A stretch of 64,000 nt of DNA, taken from Paracoccus shandongensis (GTDB lineage Bacteria > Pseudomonadota > Alphaproteobacteria > Rhodobacterales > Rhodobacteraceae). Position 1 is the first letter of the stretch. Every line of letters starts with the position of its first letter. A program made the position numbers and the translations under genes. The DNA lies in NCBI RefSeq assembly GCF_017315735.1, contig NZ_JAFLRK010000011.1, positions 1 through 64,000 on the forward strand, given 5' to 3'. Below the pieces are notes generated by a model that was not told where the DNA came from, did no database searches, and saw nothing but the letters and a program-made list of their open reading frames with translations. Shown here piece by piece: positions 54,224 to 63,552 of the stretch.

Positions 54224-55414
54224 TCAGCCTTGCGCGCCTGCAAGTTCCCGCAGGCGTCCGATCAGCGCCGCCGGATCGCCCGCCCGGTCGTCCAGCACCG
54301 CGCGGGCCGCCTGCCCCATCCGCCGGGCCGCCAGGGCATCGCCCGCCAGGTGCGCCAGGCGGTCCGCCAGCGACCCGGCATCGACCGGACGCGCCGCCCC
54401 CGCCGCGTCCAGCGCCCCATAGGCTTCGATGAAATTGCCCACATGCGGCCCGTGCAGGATCGCCGAGCCATGGGCCGCGGGCTCCCACGGGGTATGGCCG
54501 CCCCGGTCGGTCAGGGAACCGCCCACGAAGCAGATCCCCGCCGCCGCATACCAGCGGTCCATCTCGCCCAGCGTGTCGGCCAGCAGCACCGCGCCCCCCG
54601 TTCCCCCGGCGGAGCGCCGCTGAAAGGCGACCCCGCGCCCGACCAGCAGGGCGGCCACCTCGTCCCCCCGTTGCGGGTGGCGGATGGCCAGGATCAGCCG
54701 CAGGCCGGGATGGTGCCTTCGCGCCTGCATCCAGGCGTCCAGCGCCACCGCCTCCTCGCCCTCGTGGGTCGAGGCTGCCAGCACCGTCCGGTCGCGCGCT
54801 GTCGAAGGCTGCGGCGGCGTGATCCCGGCAGGCCCCAGCAGCTTCAGGTCCAGCCGGGGCAGGACCGCGCGGTCAGACAGGCCCAGGGCGCGCAGCCGCG
54901 CCTCGCTGCCCGGATCCTGCGCCGACAGCACCGCCAGCCGCTGCAAGACCGGCCCGATCAGGCGCGGCAGCCGCGCCCAGCGGCGGGCCGAGCGTGCCGA
55001 CAGCCGCGCCCCGATCACCGCCTGCGGGATGCCCCGGTCGGCCAGGGCCTGCGACCGCAGCGGCCAGAACTCGCCCTCGACCGTGACCTGAAGGCGGGGC
55101 CGCGCCTGATCCAGGAACCGCGCCAGCGCGCCCGGCAGATCCAGGGGCGCCAGCCGGGCGGGCAAGCCCCACCCCGCCGCCATGTCCCGCCCGGTCAGGC
55201 TGTTGGCCGTGACCAGCACCCGATGCGTCCGCGCCAGGGCCGCGATGACCGGCCGGGCCGAGGTCAGCTCTCCCACCGAGGCGCCGTGGACCCAGATATC
55301 GGCGGGACCGACAGGATCCAGGACCAGCCGCTCGCGCAGCGCATCCTGCCCGCGCGGCAGGGCACGCAGGCGGAAACCCTGTTCCAGAAAGGCGGCGGCG
55401 GCGCGATAGATCAT
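54224..55414 (-). CDS. waaA: 3-deoxy-D-manno-octulosonic acid (Kdo) transferase
   Basis: A 396-residue inner-membrane GT30 enzyme that adds Kdo from CMP-Kdo to lipid A precursor. The N-terminal membrane anchor helix lies at about residues 2-15, WVHGASVGELTSARPVI near 42 contains the catalytic Glu, VEGEFWPL near 112 is typical, and AASTHEGEEAV near 210 and GGSLTDRGGHTPWEPAAHG near 300 form the donor site. The start at 55414 lacks a clear ribosome site; an upstream start would add 19 residues. LPS core assembly is therefore present. Confidence 0.92.
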   Translation of the reverse strand: MIYRAAAAFLEQGFRLRALPRGQDALRERLVLDPVGPADIWVHGASVGELTSARPVIAALARTHRVLVTANSLTGRDMAAGWGLPARLAPLDLPGALARFLDQARPRLQVTVEGEFWPLRSQALADRGIPQAVIGARLSARSARRWARLPRLIGPVLQRLAVLSAQDPGSEARLRALGLSDRAVLPRLDLKLLGPAGITPPQPSTARDRTVLAASTHEGEEAVALDAWMQARRHHPGLRLILAIRHPQRGDEVAALLVGRGVAFQRRSAGGTGGAVLLADTLGEMDRWYAAAGICFVGGSLTDRGGHTPWEPAAHGSAILHGPHVGNFIEAYGALDAAGAARPVDAGSLADRLAHLAGDALAARRMGQAARAVLDDRAGDPAALIGRLRELAGAQG

Positions 55415-55472
55415 GGCGGTCGCTATAGCCCAGGCAGGACGGCCGCGAAAGGCGGGGAACCTTGGCGCCAAG

Positions 55473-55501
55473 CTGACGTTGGCTTCACAACCACATAATA
55501 T
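55473..55501 (+). promoter_or_regulatory. Likely promoter of the 25-residue membrane protein
   Basis: CTGACG (55473-55478) and TAATAT (55496-55501) are exactly 17 bp apart, and AGGAG follows just before the ATG at 55514. The transcript leader would be very short. Confidence 0.4.
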
Positions 55502-55513
55502 CAGGAGCTTTCC

Positions 55514-55591
55514 ATGAAGGGTCTGTTCGCCTGGTGGCTTGGCGTGCCCATCATCGTCATCGTCATCCTGTATGTTCTGGGTGTCTTCTAG
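55514..55591 (+). CDS. 25-residue single-pass membrane protein
   Basis: A very short frame: MKGLFAWW, then a run of Ile, Val, Leu and Tyr, ending in GVF. The N-terminal lysine and Trp pair with a hydrophobic core of about 16 residues suit a bitopic membrane peptide. AGGAG lies 7 nt before the ATG, and a good -35/-10 pair stands upstream. It lies between divergent waaA and convergent tRNA-Arg. Similar tiny proteins occur in Rhodobacteraceae, as far as I recall, and are often missed by gene callers. The role is unknown; regulators of membrane complexes are often of this size. Confidence 0.65.
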   Translation: MKGLFAWWLGVPIIVIVILYVLGVF

Positions 55592-55606
55592 AACACAGGA
55601 TGGAAG

Positions 55607-55683
55607 TGGCGGACCCGGAGCGATTCGAACGCCCGACCCCCAGATTCGTAGTCTGGTGCTCTATCCAGCTGAGCTACGGGTCC
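55607..55683 (-). tRNA. tRNA-Arg (anticodon ACG)
   Basis: A 77-nt tRNA with encoded CCA. GGACCCG pairs with CGGGTCC, the anticodon loop CTACGAA gives ACG (read as ICG after TadA action), and the T-loop is GTTCGAATC. Confidence 0.96.
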
Positions 55684-55761
55684 GTCGTAGGGCGGTGATC
55701 TATCCCCCTGTTCCGGGGGATGCAAGAGGGGTTTGGCAGAAAAAAGTCCCGCCCCCGTTTT

Positions 55762-57180
55762 TTATCGCCCGCCCGCCGCCTGTCGCGCCGGCAGGATCGC
55801 CATGTCGCGCGGAATATGGATCATGAACTCGCTGCCCTCGGTGTCGCTGCGGACCAGATCCAGCCGCCCGCCATGGCCGCGCACCAGATCGGCCGCGATG
55901 GTCAGCCCCAACCCGGTGCCGCCCTTGCGCACGCTGCCGGAAAAAGGCTTGAACAGGTATTCCCGCGCCTTTTCCGGCAGGCCCGGGCCGGTGTCGCCCA
56001 CGCGGATCCACCAGTCGCTGTCGGTCTCGCCCGCGCCGATCTCGACCGTGCCGGGCCCGCCCGTGCCCTCGATGGCCTGGCGGGCGTTGCGGGTCAGGTT
56101 CGCCAGAACCCTGTAAAGCTGGTCGCGGTCGGCGCGGATGGTCAGGGTGGGGGGAATGTCCATCAGGAAATCGACCTGGGCCGCGGGGCTGGCCAGGGAC
56201 TCGGCCTCGATCACCTCGGCGGCCAACTGGGCCAGCGAAAAGCGCGACAAGGTGGGCGCGGGTTCCTCGGCCTTGCCGAAGGCCAGGGTCGTTTCGCACA
56301 GATTGACCGCCCGGCTGATGGAATTCACCAGCTTCGGCGCCGCGCGCCGGACCTTGGGGTCGCCGCTGTCCTCCAGCCGGTCGGCGAAGATCTGCGCCGT
56401 GGTCAGGATGTTGCGCAGGTCGTGGCTGATCTTGGCCACCGCCTCGCCCAGTTGCGCCATCCGTTCGCGCTGCTTCAGGGACGAGGTGACGGTCTTTTGC
56501 ATGGACGCCATCGCCGTCTCGGCGTCGCGCAACTCGGCCAGCCGGGCGTCGGGGGTGATGATGTGGCGCGGATCCTCGGGTGCCTGGGCATAGGACACCA
56601 TATGGCTGATCACGCGCCGGATCGGCACCAGCACCAGCCGCTGCACGGCCAGGTTCAGAAGCAGCGCCGTCAGGATGGAAAAGGCCGCCGACAACAGCAG
56701 CAACCGCACGCCGTATTCGATCATCGCCGCGCGCAGGGGGGCGGTTTCCATGGTGATCTCGATCAGCTGGCCCGCCTGGTTGACGGGCGATCCCATCACG
56801 CGGATCACCTCTTTCCGGCGGTTGAGCAGCGTGCCCATCGCGTCGTCGATGGTCTGGGCCACGCCTTCCTCGCGCAGGTCATAGGTTTGGGCGACGGGGC
56901 CGGGAATGGGCGAGGACAGGACAAGCTGGCGGATGTCGTTGCGGCGCAGCACGACGTTGAAGACCCCGGCATTCTGCAACAGTTCCGATTCCAGGTCGCT
57001 GGCCAGCGATTCGTCGGTCGCCAGCAACGCAAGGCTGGCGATCTGCGCCCGCTCCAACCGCGATTCGAGATAGTCGAGCCGAAAGCTCGCCAGGGCCGGA
57101 AGCAGGATGAACAGTTCCGCCAACATCACGAAGATGATCGTCAGCGCGGCGAATCGGCCAGAGATCGTATTCAGTCGCAT
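55762..57180 (-). CDS. Sensor histidine kinase
   Basis: A 472-residue membrane kinase. Helices at about residues 10-32 and 155-180 enclose a periplasmic sensor of about 120 residues, followed by a HAMP-like segment (VPIRRVISHMVSYA). The phosphoacceptor His is in AKISHDLRNILTTAQ near 250, NARQAI near 370 is the N box, and VGDTGPGLP and GGTGLGLTIA form the G boxes. No response regulator gene adjoins it, so its partner is unknown. The ATG at 57180 was chosen over a start 22 codons upstream. It is divergent from rpmH. Confidence 0.9.
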   Translation of the reverse strand: MRLNTISGRFAALTIIFVMLAELFILLPALASFRLDYLESRLERAQIASLALLATDESLASDLESELLQNAGVFNVVLRRNDIRQLVLSSPIPGPVAQTYDLREEGVAQTIDDAMGTLLNRRKEVIRVMGSPVNQAGQLIEITMETAPLRAAMIEYGVRLLLLSAAFSILTALLLNLAVQRLVLVPIRRVISHMVSYAQAPEDPRHIITPDARLAELRDAETAMASMQKTVTSSLKQRERMAQLGEAVAKISHDLRNILTTAQIFADRLEDSGDPKVRRAAPKLVNSISRAVNLCETTLAFGKAEEPAPTLSRFSLAQLAAEVIEAESLASPAAQVDFLMDIPPTLTIRADRDQLYRVLANLTRNARQAIEGTGGPGTVEIGAGETDSDWWIRVGDTGPGLPEKAREYLFKPFSGSVRKGGTGLGLTIAADLVRGHGGRLDLVRSDTEGSEFMIHIPRDMAILPARQAAGGR

Positions 57181-57317
57181 GTATTCTTGGTTGTCATCGC
57201 GTCGAATACGCGTGTTTCGGCCCCGGGGCCCCCGTTTGCACATCAAACGAATGTGATCATAAGCAGGTTCCTGCCCGCCTGGAAAAGGACATTCTGCAAA
57301 GGGCCTCCTCTTGTCGG

Positions 57318-57346
57318 TTGACGGGACAGGCGGCGTGATCTATCCA
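57318..57346 (+). promoter_or_regulatory. Likely promoter of rpmH-rnpA
   Basis: TTGACG (57318-57323) and TATCCA (57341-57346) lie 17 bp apart, 100 bp upstream of the rpmH ATG. Confidence 0.45.
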
Positions 57347-57445
57347 GCGGGCTTCGCACAACCGGCGCGTTCGCGTGCAAGGTGGAATTTTGCCGTTCCG
57401 CCGCTGCCAGCCGCCACCCGCAAGACAAGAGCCCGGAGACTGACC

Positions 57446-57580
57446 ATGAAGCGCACCTTTCAACCCTCGAACCTCGTTCGTGCGCGCCGTCACGGCTTTC
57501 GCGCCCGCATGGCGACCAAAGGCGGCCAGCTGGTGCTGAACCGCCGCCGCGCCAAGGGCCGCAAGCGCCTGTCGGCCTGA
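57446..57580 (+). CDS. rpmH: 50S ribosomal protein L34
   Basis: A 44-residue, highly basic protein, [20 protein letters not shown] at the start and [12 protein letters not shown] at the end, unmistakably L34. It heads the rpmH-rnpA-yidD-ttcA-yidC run and is followed by rnpA after 44 bp. Confidence 0.98.
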   Translation: MKRTFQPSNLVRARRHGFRARMATKGGQLVLNRRRAKGRKRLSA

Positions 57581-57624
57581 TCCTTTTGCGGCGGGCACCC
57601 CCCGCCGATCCAAAGGCTTTCGCC

Positions 57625-58029
57625 ATGCCGCCCCTGCCCCATCCCGCCGTTGCCCCCGCGCGACCCAAGGATGACGGCACGGCGGCATTTCGCATGTCCA
57701 TGCCCCCCGTCATCGCCAAGCGCGCCGACTTCCTGGCGGCCGCGCGCGCGCTGCGCCAGGGCACGCCCGGCTTTCTGCTGCAAGCGCGCGACCGGGGCGA
57801 CGGGCTGCCGTTCCGCGTGGGCTTCACCTGTTCCAAGAAGATCGGCAACGCCGTGATGCGCAACCGCGCCAAGCGGCGCTTGCGCGAGGTTGCGCGGCTG
57901 CACCTGCCCCAAGGCGCGCGGCAAGGCTGGGACTACGTGCTGGTCGGCCGCCCCGAGGCGACCGTCAGCCGCGACTTCGCCGACCTTTGCCGCGACCTGG
58001 CCCATGCGCTGCGGAAAATCCATCCATGA
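57625..58029 (+). CDS. rnpA: Ribonuclease P protein component
   Basis: A 134-residue RNase P protein, which helps the RNA subunit mature the 5' ends of tRNAs. The RNR motif is in GNAVMRNRAKRRLREVARL near residue 75, preceded by VGFTCSKKIG. The N-terminal 23 residues are proline-rich and variable; an in-frame ATG at 57694 might be the true start, but AAAGG precedes 57625. The yidD start overlaps its stop (ATGA). Confidence 0.93.
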   Translation: MPPLPHPAVAPARPKDDGTAAFRMSMPPVIAKRADFLAAARALRQGTPGFLLQARDRGDGLPFRVGFTCSKKIGNAVMRNRAKRRLREVARLHLPQGARQGWDYVLVGRPEATVSRDFADLCRDLAHALRKIHP

Positions 58030-58289
58030 GCCCGCTCGCCCGCCTTCTGGCGCTGCCGGTGCGCGGCTATCGGCTGGTGGCCTCGCCCTGGGTGGGCCAT
58101 GGCTGCCGCTTCCAGCCGACCTGTTCCGCCTATGCGCTGGAGGCGCTGTCCCGCCACGGCGCCCTGCGCGGCACCTGGCTGGCGGCCCGGCGCGTCGGGC
58201 GATGCCACCCCTGGGGCGGCGCGGGCTATGATCCGGTGCCGGGGGCCGATCCCGAACACGAAAGGCAGTCCCATGCTGGACGACACTGA
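58026..58289 (+). CDS. yidD: Membrane protein insertion efficiency factor YidD
   Basis: An 87-residue YidD protein with the conserved [20 protein letters not shown] (near residue 15-34) and [15 protein letters not shown]. It is thought to help YidC-dependent membrane insertion. It overlaps rnpA by 4 bp and ttcA by 17 bp; the tail ([11 protein letters not shown]) lies in the region shared with the ttcA start and is not conserved. Confidence 0.93.
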   Translation: MSPLARLLALPVRGYRLVASPWVGHGCRFQPTCSAYALEALSRHGALRGTWLAARRVGRCHPWGGAGYDPVPGADPEHERQSHAGRH

Positions 58290-59145
58290 CGAGCTGGCCG
58301 AGATCCACCCGCTGTTCGCGGGCGCGCCCTCCTCGACCGAGTTCCGCAAGCTGCGCAAGCGGCTGGTCCGCGAAACCCGCGCCGCCATCGAGGATTACGG
58401 CATGATCCGCCCCGGCGACCGCTGGCTGGTCTGCCTGTCGGGCGGCAAGGACAGCTATACCCTGCTGGCCGTCCTGCACGAGTTGAAATGGCGCGGGCTG
58501 CTGCCGGTGGACCTGCTGGCCTGCAACCTGGACCAGGGCCAGCCGAACTTTCCGGCGACCGTTTTGCCGCAATTCCTGACCGAACGGGGCGTCGCGCACC
58601 GGATCGAATACCAGGACACCTATTCCATCGTCACCGACAAGATCGCGCCGGGCGGCACGATGTGTTCGCTGTGTTCGCGCCTGCGCCGGGGCAACCTGTA
58701 CCGCATCGCGCGCGAGGAAGGCTGTTCCGCCGTGGTCCTGGGCCATCACCGCGACGACATCCTGGAAACCTTCTTCATGAACCTGTTCCACGGCGGCAGG
58801 CTGGCGACCATGCCGCCCAAGCTGCTGAACGAAGACGGCGACCTGACGGTCCTGCGCCCCCTGGCCTATGTGGCCGAGGCCGATTGCGAGCGGTTTTCCC
58901 GCGCGATGAACTATCCCATCATCCCCTGCGACCTTTGCGGCAGCCAGGAAGGGTTGCAGCGCGTGCAGGTCAAGCGCCTGCTGGACGAATGGGAATCGCG
59001 CACGCCGGGCCGCCGCCAGGTGATGTTCCGCGCGCTGATGAACGTGCGCCCCTCGCATCTGCTGGATCCGAAGCTGTTCGACTTTGCCGCGCTGTTCCCC
59101 GGGGACGCCGCGGCACCCGTGGACGACATCCCGCGCCTTGGATAG
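58273..59145 (+). CDS. ttcA: tRNA 2-thiocytidine(32) synthetase TtcA
   Basis: A 290-residue PP-loop ATPase that thiolates C32 of some tRNAs. The PP-loop SGGKDS is at residues 56-61. The iron-sulfur cluster cysteines are in [12 protein letters not shown] near 134 and [10 protein letters not shown] near 222. [25 protein letters not shown] sequence is also present near 160. Its insertion between yidD and yidC, with a 17-bp overlap, is compatible with co-expression in the ribosome/tRNA/membrane operon. Confidence 0.95.
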   Translation: MLDDTDELAEIHPLFAGAPSSTEFRKLRKRLVRETRAAIEDYGMIRPGDRWLVCLSGGKDSYTLLAVLHELKWRGLLPVDLLACNLDQGQPNFPATVLPQFLTERGVAHRIEYQDTYSIVTDKIAPGGTMCSLCSRLRRGNLYRIAREEGCSAVVLGHHRDDILETFFMNLFHGGRLATMPPKLLNEDGDLTVLRPLAYVAEADCERFSRAMNYPIIPCDLCGSQEGLQRVQVKRLLDEWESRTPGRRQVMFRALMNVRPSHLLDPKLFDFAALFPGDAAAPVDDIPRLG

Positions 59146-59253
59146 GCGCCTGCGACCCCTGTGCGGAGGCTGGCCCCTGGGCCAAATCCGCTTGACCTTC
59201 AGGCGCCCCTTCTGTTGAAGCGGCGCGACGGACGCGATGAGGCTGGAAAGCAC

Positions 59254-61077
59254 ATGGAAGACAACAACCGCAATCTGATCCTGGCGACGGTGCTGTCGTT
59301 CCTGGTGATCCTGGTCTGGTACACCGTCTTCGCCCCCGAGCCGCCCGCCCAGACCGAACAGCCGGTCGCGGTGGAAACCCAGACCCAGGACGTGCCGCTG
59401 GCGAACCCGGAAAGCAGCACCCTGCCCGCCGACCTGGGCGCGCCTGCGGACGCCGCGCCCCAGGCAGGCCGCGTGCAGATTCAGACGCCCTCGCTGTCAG
59501 GCTCGATCTCGCTGGCCGGTGGCCGGATCGACGACCTGCTGCTGACGAAATACCGCGAAACGCTGGACGACAGTTCGCCCCATGTGCGCCTGCTGTCGCC
59601 GTCCTCGGCCACGGAGGCGATCCAGACGGGCGAGGCCAAGCCCTATTACGCCGTCTATGGCTGGACCCCCGGACCCGGCGTCGATCCGGCGCTGGTGCCC
59701 AACCCCTCGACCGTCTGGACCGTTGAATCGGGCGACGTGCTGGCCCCCGGCAAGCCCGTCACGCTGGTCTGGGACAACGGCGCGGGCCAGATCTTCCGCC
59801 GCACCTTCTCGGTCGATGAGAATTACCTGTTCACCGTGGGCCATGCCTTGCAGAACAACGGCGACGCGGCCTTCACCGCCGCGCCCTATGGCATCATCGC
59901 CCGCCATGGCCGCCCCGACACGCAGAACTTCTTCGTGCTGCACGAAGGCGCGGTCGGCATGAACGACGGCAAGCTGCTGGAACTGAAATACGACAAGATC
60001 ACCGAACTGGACCCCGTGGACCGCGAGGGCCGCGCCCAGGTGACCCAGGTCACCAGCAACGGCTGGGTCGGCTTCACTGACAAGTACTGGATGACCACGC
60101 TGGCCCCCGCGCCGGGCCAGGCCTTCACCTCGGTGGTGAAATATGCGGAAGGGGCTGGCATCTACCAGACCGAAGCCCGCTATCCGATGCAGACCGTCCA
60201 GCCCGGCACCCAGGTCAACGCCGACAGCTACCTGTTCGCGGGCGCCAAGGTGTGGGAGGTCATCAACGCCTATCAGGAAACCCCCGGCATCCAGCGGTTC
60301 GTCGATTCCATCGACTGGGGCTGGTTCTATTTCCTGACCAAGCCCATCTTCCGCGTGCTGCACTGGCTGCACGGCTTCATCGGCAACATGGGCTGGTCGA
60401 TCATCGCCCTGACCTTCATCCTGAAGCTGTTGGTCTTCCCGCTGGCGCGCAAATCCTACATCTCGATGGCGAAGATGAAGGAACTGCAGCCGCAGATGGA
60501 GGCGCTGAAGGAACGCACCGGCGACGACCGCATGAAGTTCCAGAAAGAGATGATGGAGCTTTACAAGCGCGAAAAGGTGAACCCCGCCGCGGGCTGCCTG
60601 CCCGTGCTGCTGCAGGTGCCGATCTTCTTCGCGCTCTACAAGGTGATCTTCGTCACCATCGAACTGCGCCACGCCCCCTGGCTGGGCTGGATCCGCGACC
60701 TTGCCGCGCCCGATCCCTCGTCGCTTCTGAACCTGTTCGGGCTGCTGCCCTATGCGCCCCCGGCCCAAGGCACGCTGCTGCATTCGCTGTCGCTGCCCGC
60801 GCTGGCGATCGTGCTGGGCATCAGCATGTGGATCCAGCAGCGGCTGAACCCGGCCCCGGCGGACCCGGCGCAGAAGATGATCTTCGCCTGGATGCCCTGG
60901 ATCTTCATGTTCATGCTGGGCGGCTTCGCATCCGGTCTGGTGCTCTACTGGATCACCAACAACCTGATCACCTGCGTGCAGCAATACACGATCATGTCGA
61001 TGCACGGCCACCGGCCGGACCTGTTCGGCAATATCCGCGCCTCGATCCCCTCGCGGCCCAGGAAGGACAGCAAGTGA
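59254..61077 (+). CDS. yidC: Membrane protein insertase YidC
   Basis: A 607-residue Gram-negative-type YidC. The N-terminal helix (about residues 7-25) precedes a large periplasmic domain (about 60-360). The insertase core follows: WSIIALTFILKLLVFPL near 390, the C1 cytoplasmic loop (MAKMKELQPQMEALKERTGDD), PAAGCLPVLLQVPIFFALYKVI near 445, and three further helices. The conserved Arg of the groove is in the KLLVFPLARKSY segment. The GTG start of the next gene overlaps its stop. Confidence 0.97.
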   Translation: MEDNNRNLILATVLSFLVILVWYTVFAPEPPAQTEQPVAVETQTQDVPLANPESSTLPADLGAPADAAPQAGRVQIQTPSLSGSISLAGGRIDDLLLTKYRETLDDSSPHVRLLSPSSATEAIQTGEAKPYYAVYGWTPGPGVDPALVPNPSTVWTVESGDVLAPGKPVTLVWDNGAGQIFRRTFSVDENYLFTVGHALQNNGDAAFTAAPYGIIARHGRPDTQNFFVLHEGAVGMNDGKLLELKYDKITELDPVDREGRAQVTQVTSNGWVGFTDKYWMTTLAPAPGQAFTSVVKYAEGAGIYQTEARYPMQTVQPGTQVNADSYLFAGAKVWEVINAYQETPGIQRFVDSIDWGWFYFLTKPIFRVLHWLHGFIGNMGWSIIALTFILKLLVFPLARKSYISMAKMKELQPQMEALKERTGDDRMKFQKEMMELYKREKVNPAAGCLPVLLQVPIFFALYKVIFVTIELRHAPWLGWIRDLAAPDPSSLLNLFGLLPYAPPAQGTLLHSLSLPALAIVLGISMWIQQRLNPAPADPAQKMIFAWMPWIFMFMLGGFASGLVLYWITNNLITCVQQYTIMSMHGHRPDLFGNIRASIPSRPRKDSK

Positions 61078-61835
61078 CGGCGCGTCTGGCCCATATCCGC
61101 CGCCACCCGATCAAGTCGGTCGGCGGAGAGGGGCTGGACCGCGTGACCCTGGCCGCAGCGCGCCGCCTGCCCGGCGACCGGGAATGGGCGGTGCTGACCG
61201 AAAGCGGCGAACGCAACGCCCAGGCCAGCCAGACGGGCGGGGAACCCGACCGCTGGCTGCCCAAGTCCTGCTTCGTGCGCGGCGTGTCCTCGCCGCAGGT
61301 GCAGGCCATCAGCGGCGGCTGGTCGAACGGCCATCTGGTGCTGCGCCAGCCCACGCAGGCCGATCTGGTGATCGACCCGGAAACCGAGGGCGACACGCTG
61401 GTCGCATGGCTGCGTCCCTTGTGGCCCGCCGAAGCTCCTGCCCCCACGCGTCTTGTGCGCGGCGCCGCAATCTGGACCGACCAGAAATGGCCTTGGATCT
61501 CGATCCTGTCGCTTTCCAGCCTTGCCGACCTGGAAGCCCGCACGGGCCAGGCGCTCGGCATCCACCGCTGGCGCGGCAACCTGTGGGTGGACGGCTGGAC
61601 CCCCTGGGCCGAACGCGGCCTGATCGGCCGGATCCTCCGCATCGGCGACGTGGAACTGCGCGTCACCCAGCATATCGGCCGCTGCGAGGCCACTTCGGCC
61701 AATACCGACACCGGCGAACGGGACATCGACATGCTGGCAACGCTTGAACGCCTTTACGGCCACACCGACTTCGGCATCTTCGCCGAGGTCGTGACCGGCG
61801 GCGCCATCGCGCTTGGCGACGAGGTGGCGGCATGA
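61074..61835 (+). CDS. MOSC domain protein
   Basis: A 253-residue protein starting at GTG, overlapping the yidC stop by 4 bp. The N-terminal MOSC_N beta-barrel part has HIRRHPIKSVGGEGLDRV near residue 5, and the C-terminal MOSC part has RGNLWVDGWTPWAERGLIG near 170 and the conserved Cys in RCEATSANTDTGERD near 208, which in relatives carries molybdopterin or sulfur. Similar to mARC/YcbX proteins; the substrate is unknown. The engB start overlaps its stop. Confidence 0.88.
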   Translation: MTARLAHIRRHPIKSVGGEGLDRVTLAAARRLPGDREWAVLTESGERNAQASQTGGEPDRWLPKSCFVRGVSSPQVQAISGGWSNGHLVLRQPTQADLVIDPETEGDTLVAWLRPLWPAEAPAPTRLVRGAAIWTDQKWPWISILSLSSLADLEARTGQALGIHRWRGNLWVDGWTPWAERGLIGRILRIGDVELRVTQHIGRCEATSANTDTGERDIDMLATLERLYGHTDFGIFAEVVTGGAIALGDEVAA

Positions 61836-62482
61836 AGGTCGCCTTCCCCGTCGCCCCCGAACCCGATGCCGACGCCGCCGAAACCGCGCGCCTGCTGTTC
61901 GCCGGTCCCGTCGATTTCCTCAAGGGCGTGGTCGCCATGGACGGCCTGCCCCCCGCCGACCGCCCCGAGGTCTGCTTCGCGGGCCGCAGCAACGTGGGCA
62001 AATCCAGCCTGATCAACGCCCTGACCGGCCGCAAGGGCATCGCGCGCGCGTCCAACACGCCGGGGCGCACGCAGGAAATCAACTATTTCACCCTGGGCGA
62101 GCACAGCTATCTGGTGGACCTGCCCGGCTACGGCTTTGCCAAAGCCCCGGTCGCGATCGTCGCCAAATGGCAGGCGCTGCTCAAGAACTATCTGGCGGGC
62201 CGCCCGACCCTGCGCCGCGCCTTCTGCCTGATCGATTCGCGCCATGGGGTGAAACCCGTGGACCACGAGATCATGACCCTGCTGGACAAGTCCGCCGTCC
62301 CTTTCCAGGTCGTGCTGACCAAGTCCGACAAGCTGGGCCCGAACGCCATCCAGCCCGTCATCGCCCAGGTCGAGGCGGAACTGCAGAAACACCCCGCCGC
62401 CTTTCCGCAGATCGTCGTCACCTCCTCCGACAAGGGCCAGGGCATCACGACCCTGCGCGCGATCATCGCCAGCCTTGATTGA
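61832..62482 (+). CDS. engB: Ribosome biogenesis GTP-binding protein EngB (YihA)
   Basis: A 216-residue GTPase for large-subunit assembly. G1 is GRSNVGKSS near residue 50, G2 NTPGRTQ near 76, G3 DLPGYG near 95, G4 TKSDK near 163 and G5 TSSDKG near 195, the order of the YihA family. It overlaps the MOSC gene by 4 bp. Its stop codon begins a 15-bp tandem repeat. Confidence 0.96.
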   Translation: MKVAFPVAPEPDADAAETARLLFAGPVDFLKGVVAMDGLPPADRPEVCFAGRSNVGKSSLINALTGRKGIARASNTPGRTQEINYFTLGEHSYLVDLPGYGFAKAPVAIVAKWQALLKNYLAGRPTLRRAFCLIDSRHGVKPVDHEIMTLLDKSAVPFQVVLTKSDKLGPNAIQPVIAQVEAELQKHPAAFPQIVVTSSDKGQGITTLRAIIASLD

Positions 62483-62509
62483 ACGCGTCTGGACTGAACG
62501 CGTCTGGAC
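62480..62509 (+). repeat. 15-bp tandem direct repeat after engB
   Basis: TGAACGCGTCTGGAC occurs twice head to tail (62480-62494 and 62495-62509), followed by TGATCC. The first TGA is the engB stop. A recent small duplication is likely. Confidence 0.7.
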
Positions 62510-62557
62510 TGATCCGCCGATGCGCCCTAGGGTCCGCGCGTCGACAAGGGGCCAAGG

Positions 62558-63472
62558 ATGAGAAAGCAGAACATGAACCGCGACTGGACCGCCACCGCCA
62601 GAACCCTGTCCGAGGCCCTGCCCTATCTGCAACGCTATTCCGGCGCGGTTGTCGTCGTGAAGTTCGGCGGCAACGCCATGGGCGACGATGACGCCATGGC
62701 TGAATTCGCCCGCGACATCGTTCTGATGAAGCAGGTCGGCATGAACCCGGTCGTCTGCCACGGCGGCGGACCGATGATCAACGAACTGCTGGCCAAGCTG
62801 GGCATCGAAAGCACCTTCGTGCGCGGCAAGCGCGTGACCACCAAGGAAACGGTGGAAGTGGTCGAGATGGTGCTGTCCGGCCTGGTGAACAAGCGCATCG
62901 TCCAGGCTATCAACGACGCGGGCGGGCGCGCTGTCGGCATCAGCGGCAAGGACGACGACCTGATGGTCTGCGAGGCGGACGACCCCGAACTGGGCTTCGT
63001 CGGTCGCCCGGTGGAAATGAACGTCCAGATCATCCGCGACCTTTACAAGGCGGGCCTGATCCCGGTGATCGCCCCCGTCGCCACCGGCATGAACGACAAC
63101 GAAACCTTCAACGTCAACGGCGACACCGCCGCCGGCGCCATCGCGGGCGCGCTGCGCGCCGACCGCCTGCTGCTGCTGACCGATGTCGCGGGCGTCAAGG
63201 ACAGGAACGGCGAGGTTCTGACCCAGCTTCACCCCGACCAGGTCCGCGCGATGATCGCCGACGGCACCATCGCGGGCGGCATGATCCCCAAGACGGAAAC
63301 CGCGCTGAAGGCCCTGCAGGACGGGGTGCGCGCGGTGGTGATCCTGGACGGCCGCGTGCCCCATGCCAGCCTGCTGGAACTGTTCACCGAACATGGCGCG
63401 GGCAGCCTGATCCGGTCCACGCCCCCCAGCACCCGGCCGCACGGGTTGCGCCAAGGCGGCGCGTCGCTGTAA
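62558..63472 (+). CDS. argB: Acetylglutamate kinase
   Basis: A 304-residue kinase, the second step of arginine synthesis. [13 protein letters not shown] near residue 34, the substrate loop [13 protein letters not shown] near 66, and [15 protein letters not shown] near 188 are the ATP/substrate sites. TEHGAGSLI near the C-terminus is part of the arginine-sensitive type. Starts at 62558 or 62573 are both possible. It ends the run that starts at rpmH. Confidence 0.95.
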   Translation: MRKQNMNRDWTATARTLSEALPYLQRYSGAVVVVKFGGNAMGDDDAMAEFARDIVLMKQVGMNPVVCHGGGPMINELLAKLGIESTFVRGKRVTTKETVEVVEMVLSGLVNKRIVQAINDAGGRAVGISGKDDDLMVCEADDPELGFVGRPVEMNVQIIRDLYKAGLIPVIAPVATGMNDNETFNVNGDTAAGAIAGALRADRLLLLTDVAGVKDRNGEVLTQLHPDQVRAMIADGTIAGGMIPKTETALKALQDGVRAVVILDGRVPHASLLELFTEHGAGSLIRSTPPSTRPHGLRQGGASL

Positions 63473-63482
63473 TTCCACGCAT

Positions 63483-63498
63483 CGCCTTGCCGAAGGCG
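63483..63498 (+). terminator. Small hairpin after argB
   Basis: CGCCTT (63483-63488) pairs with AAGGCG (63493-63498) around GCCG, 11 bp after the argB stop. No T-tract follows, so the assignment is weak. Confidence 0.3.
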
Positions 63499-63552
63499 CG
63501 GGGGAATGGCAGGCTGCGTTCACATTCGGGTTGAAACGGGGGCTGCCTGCAC

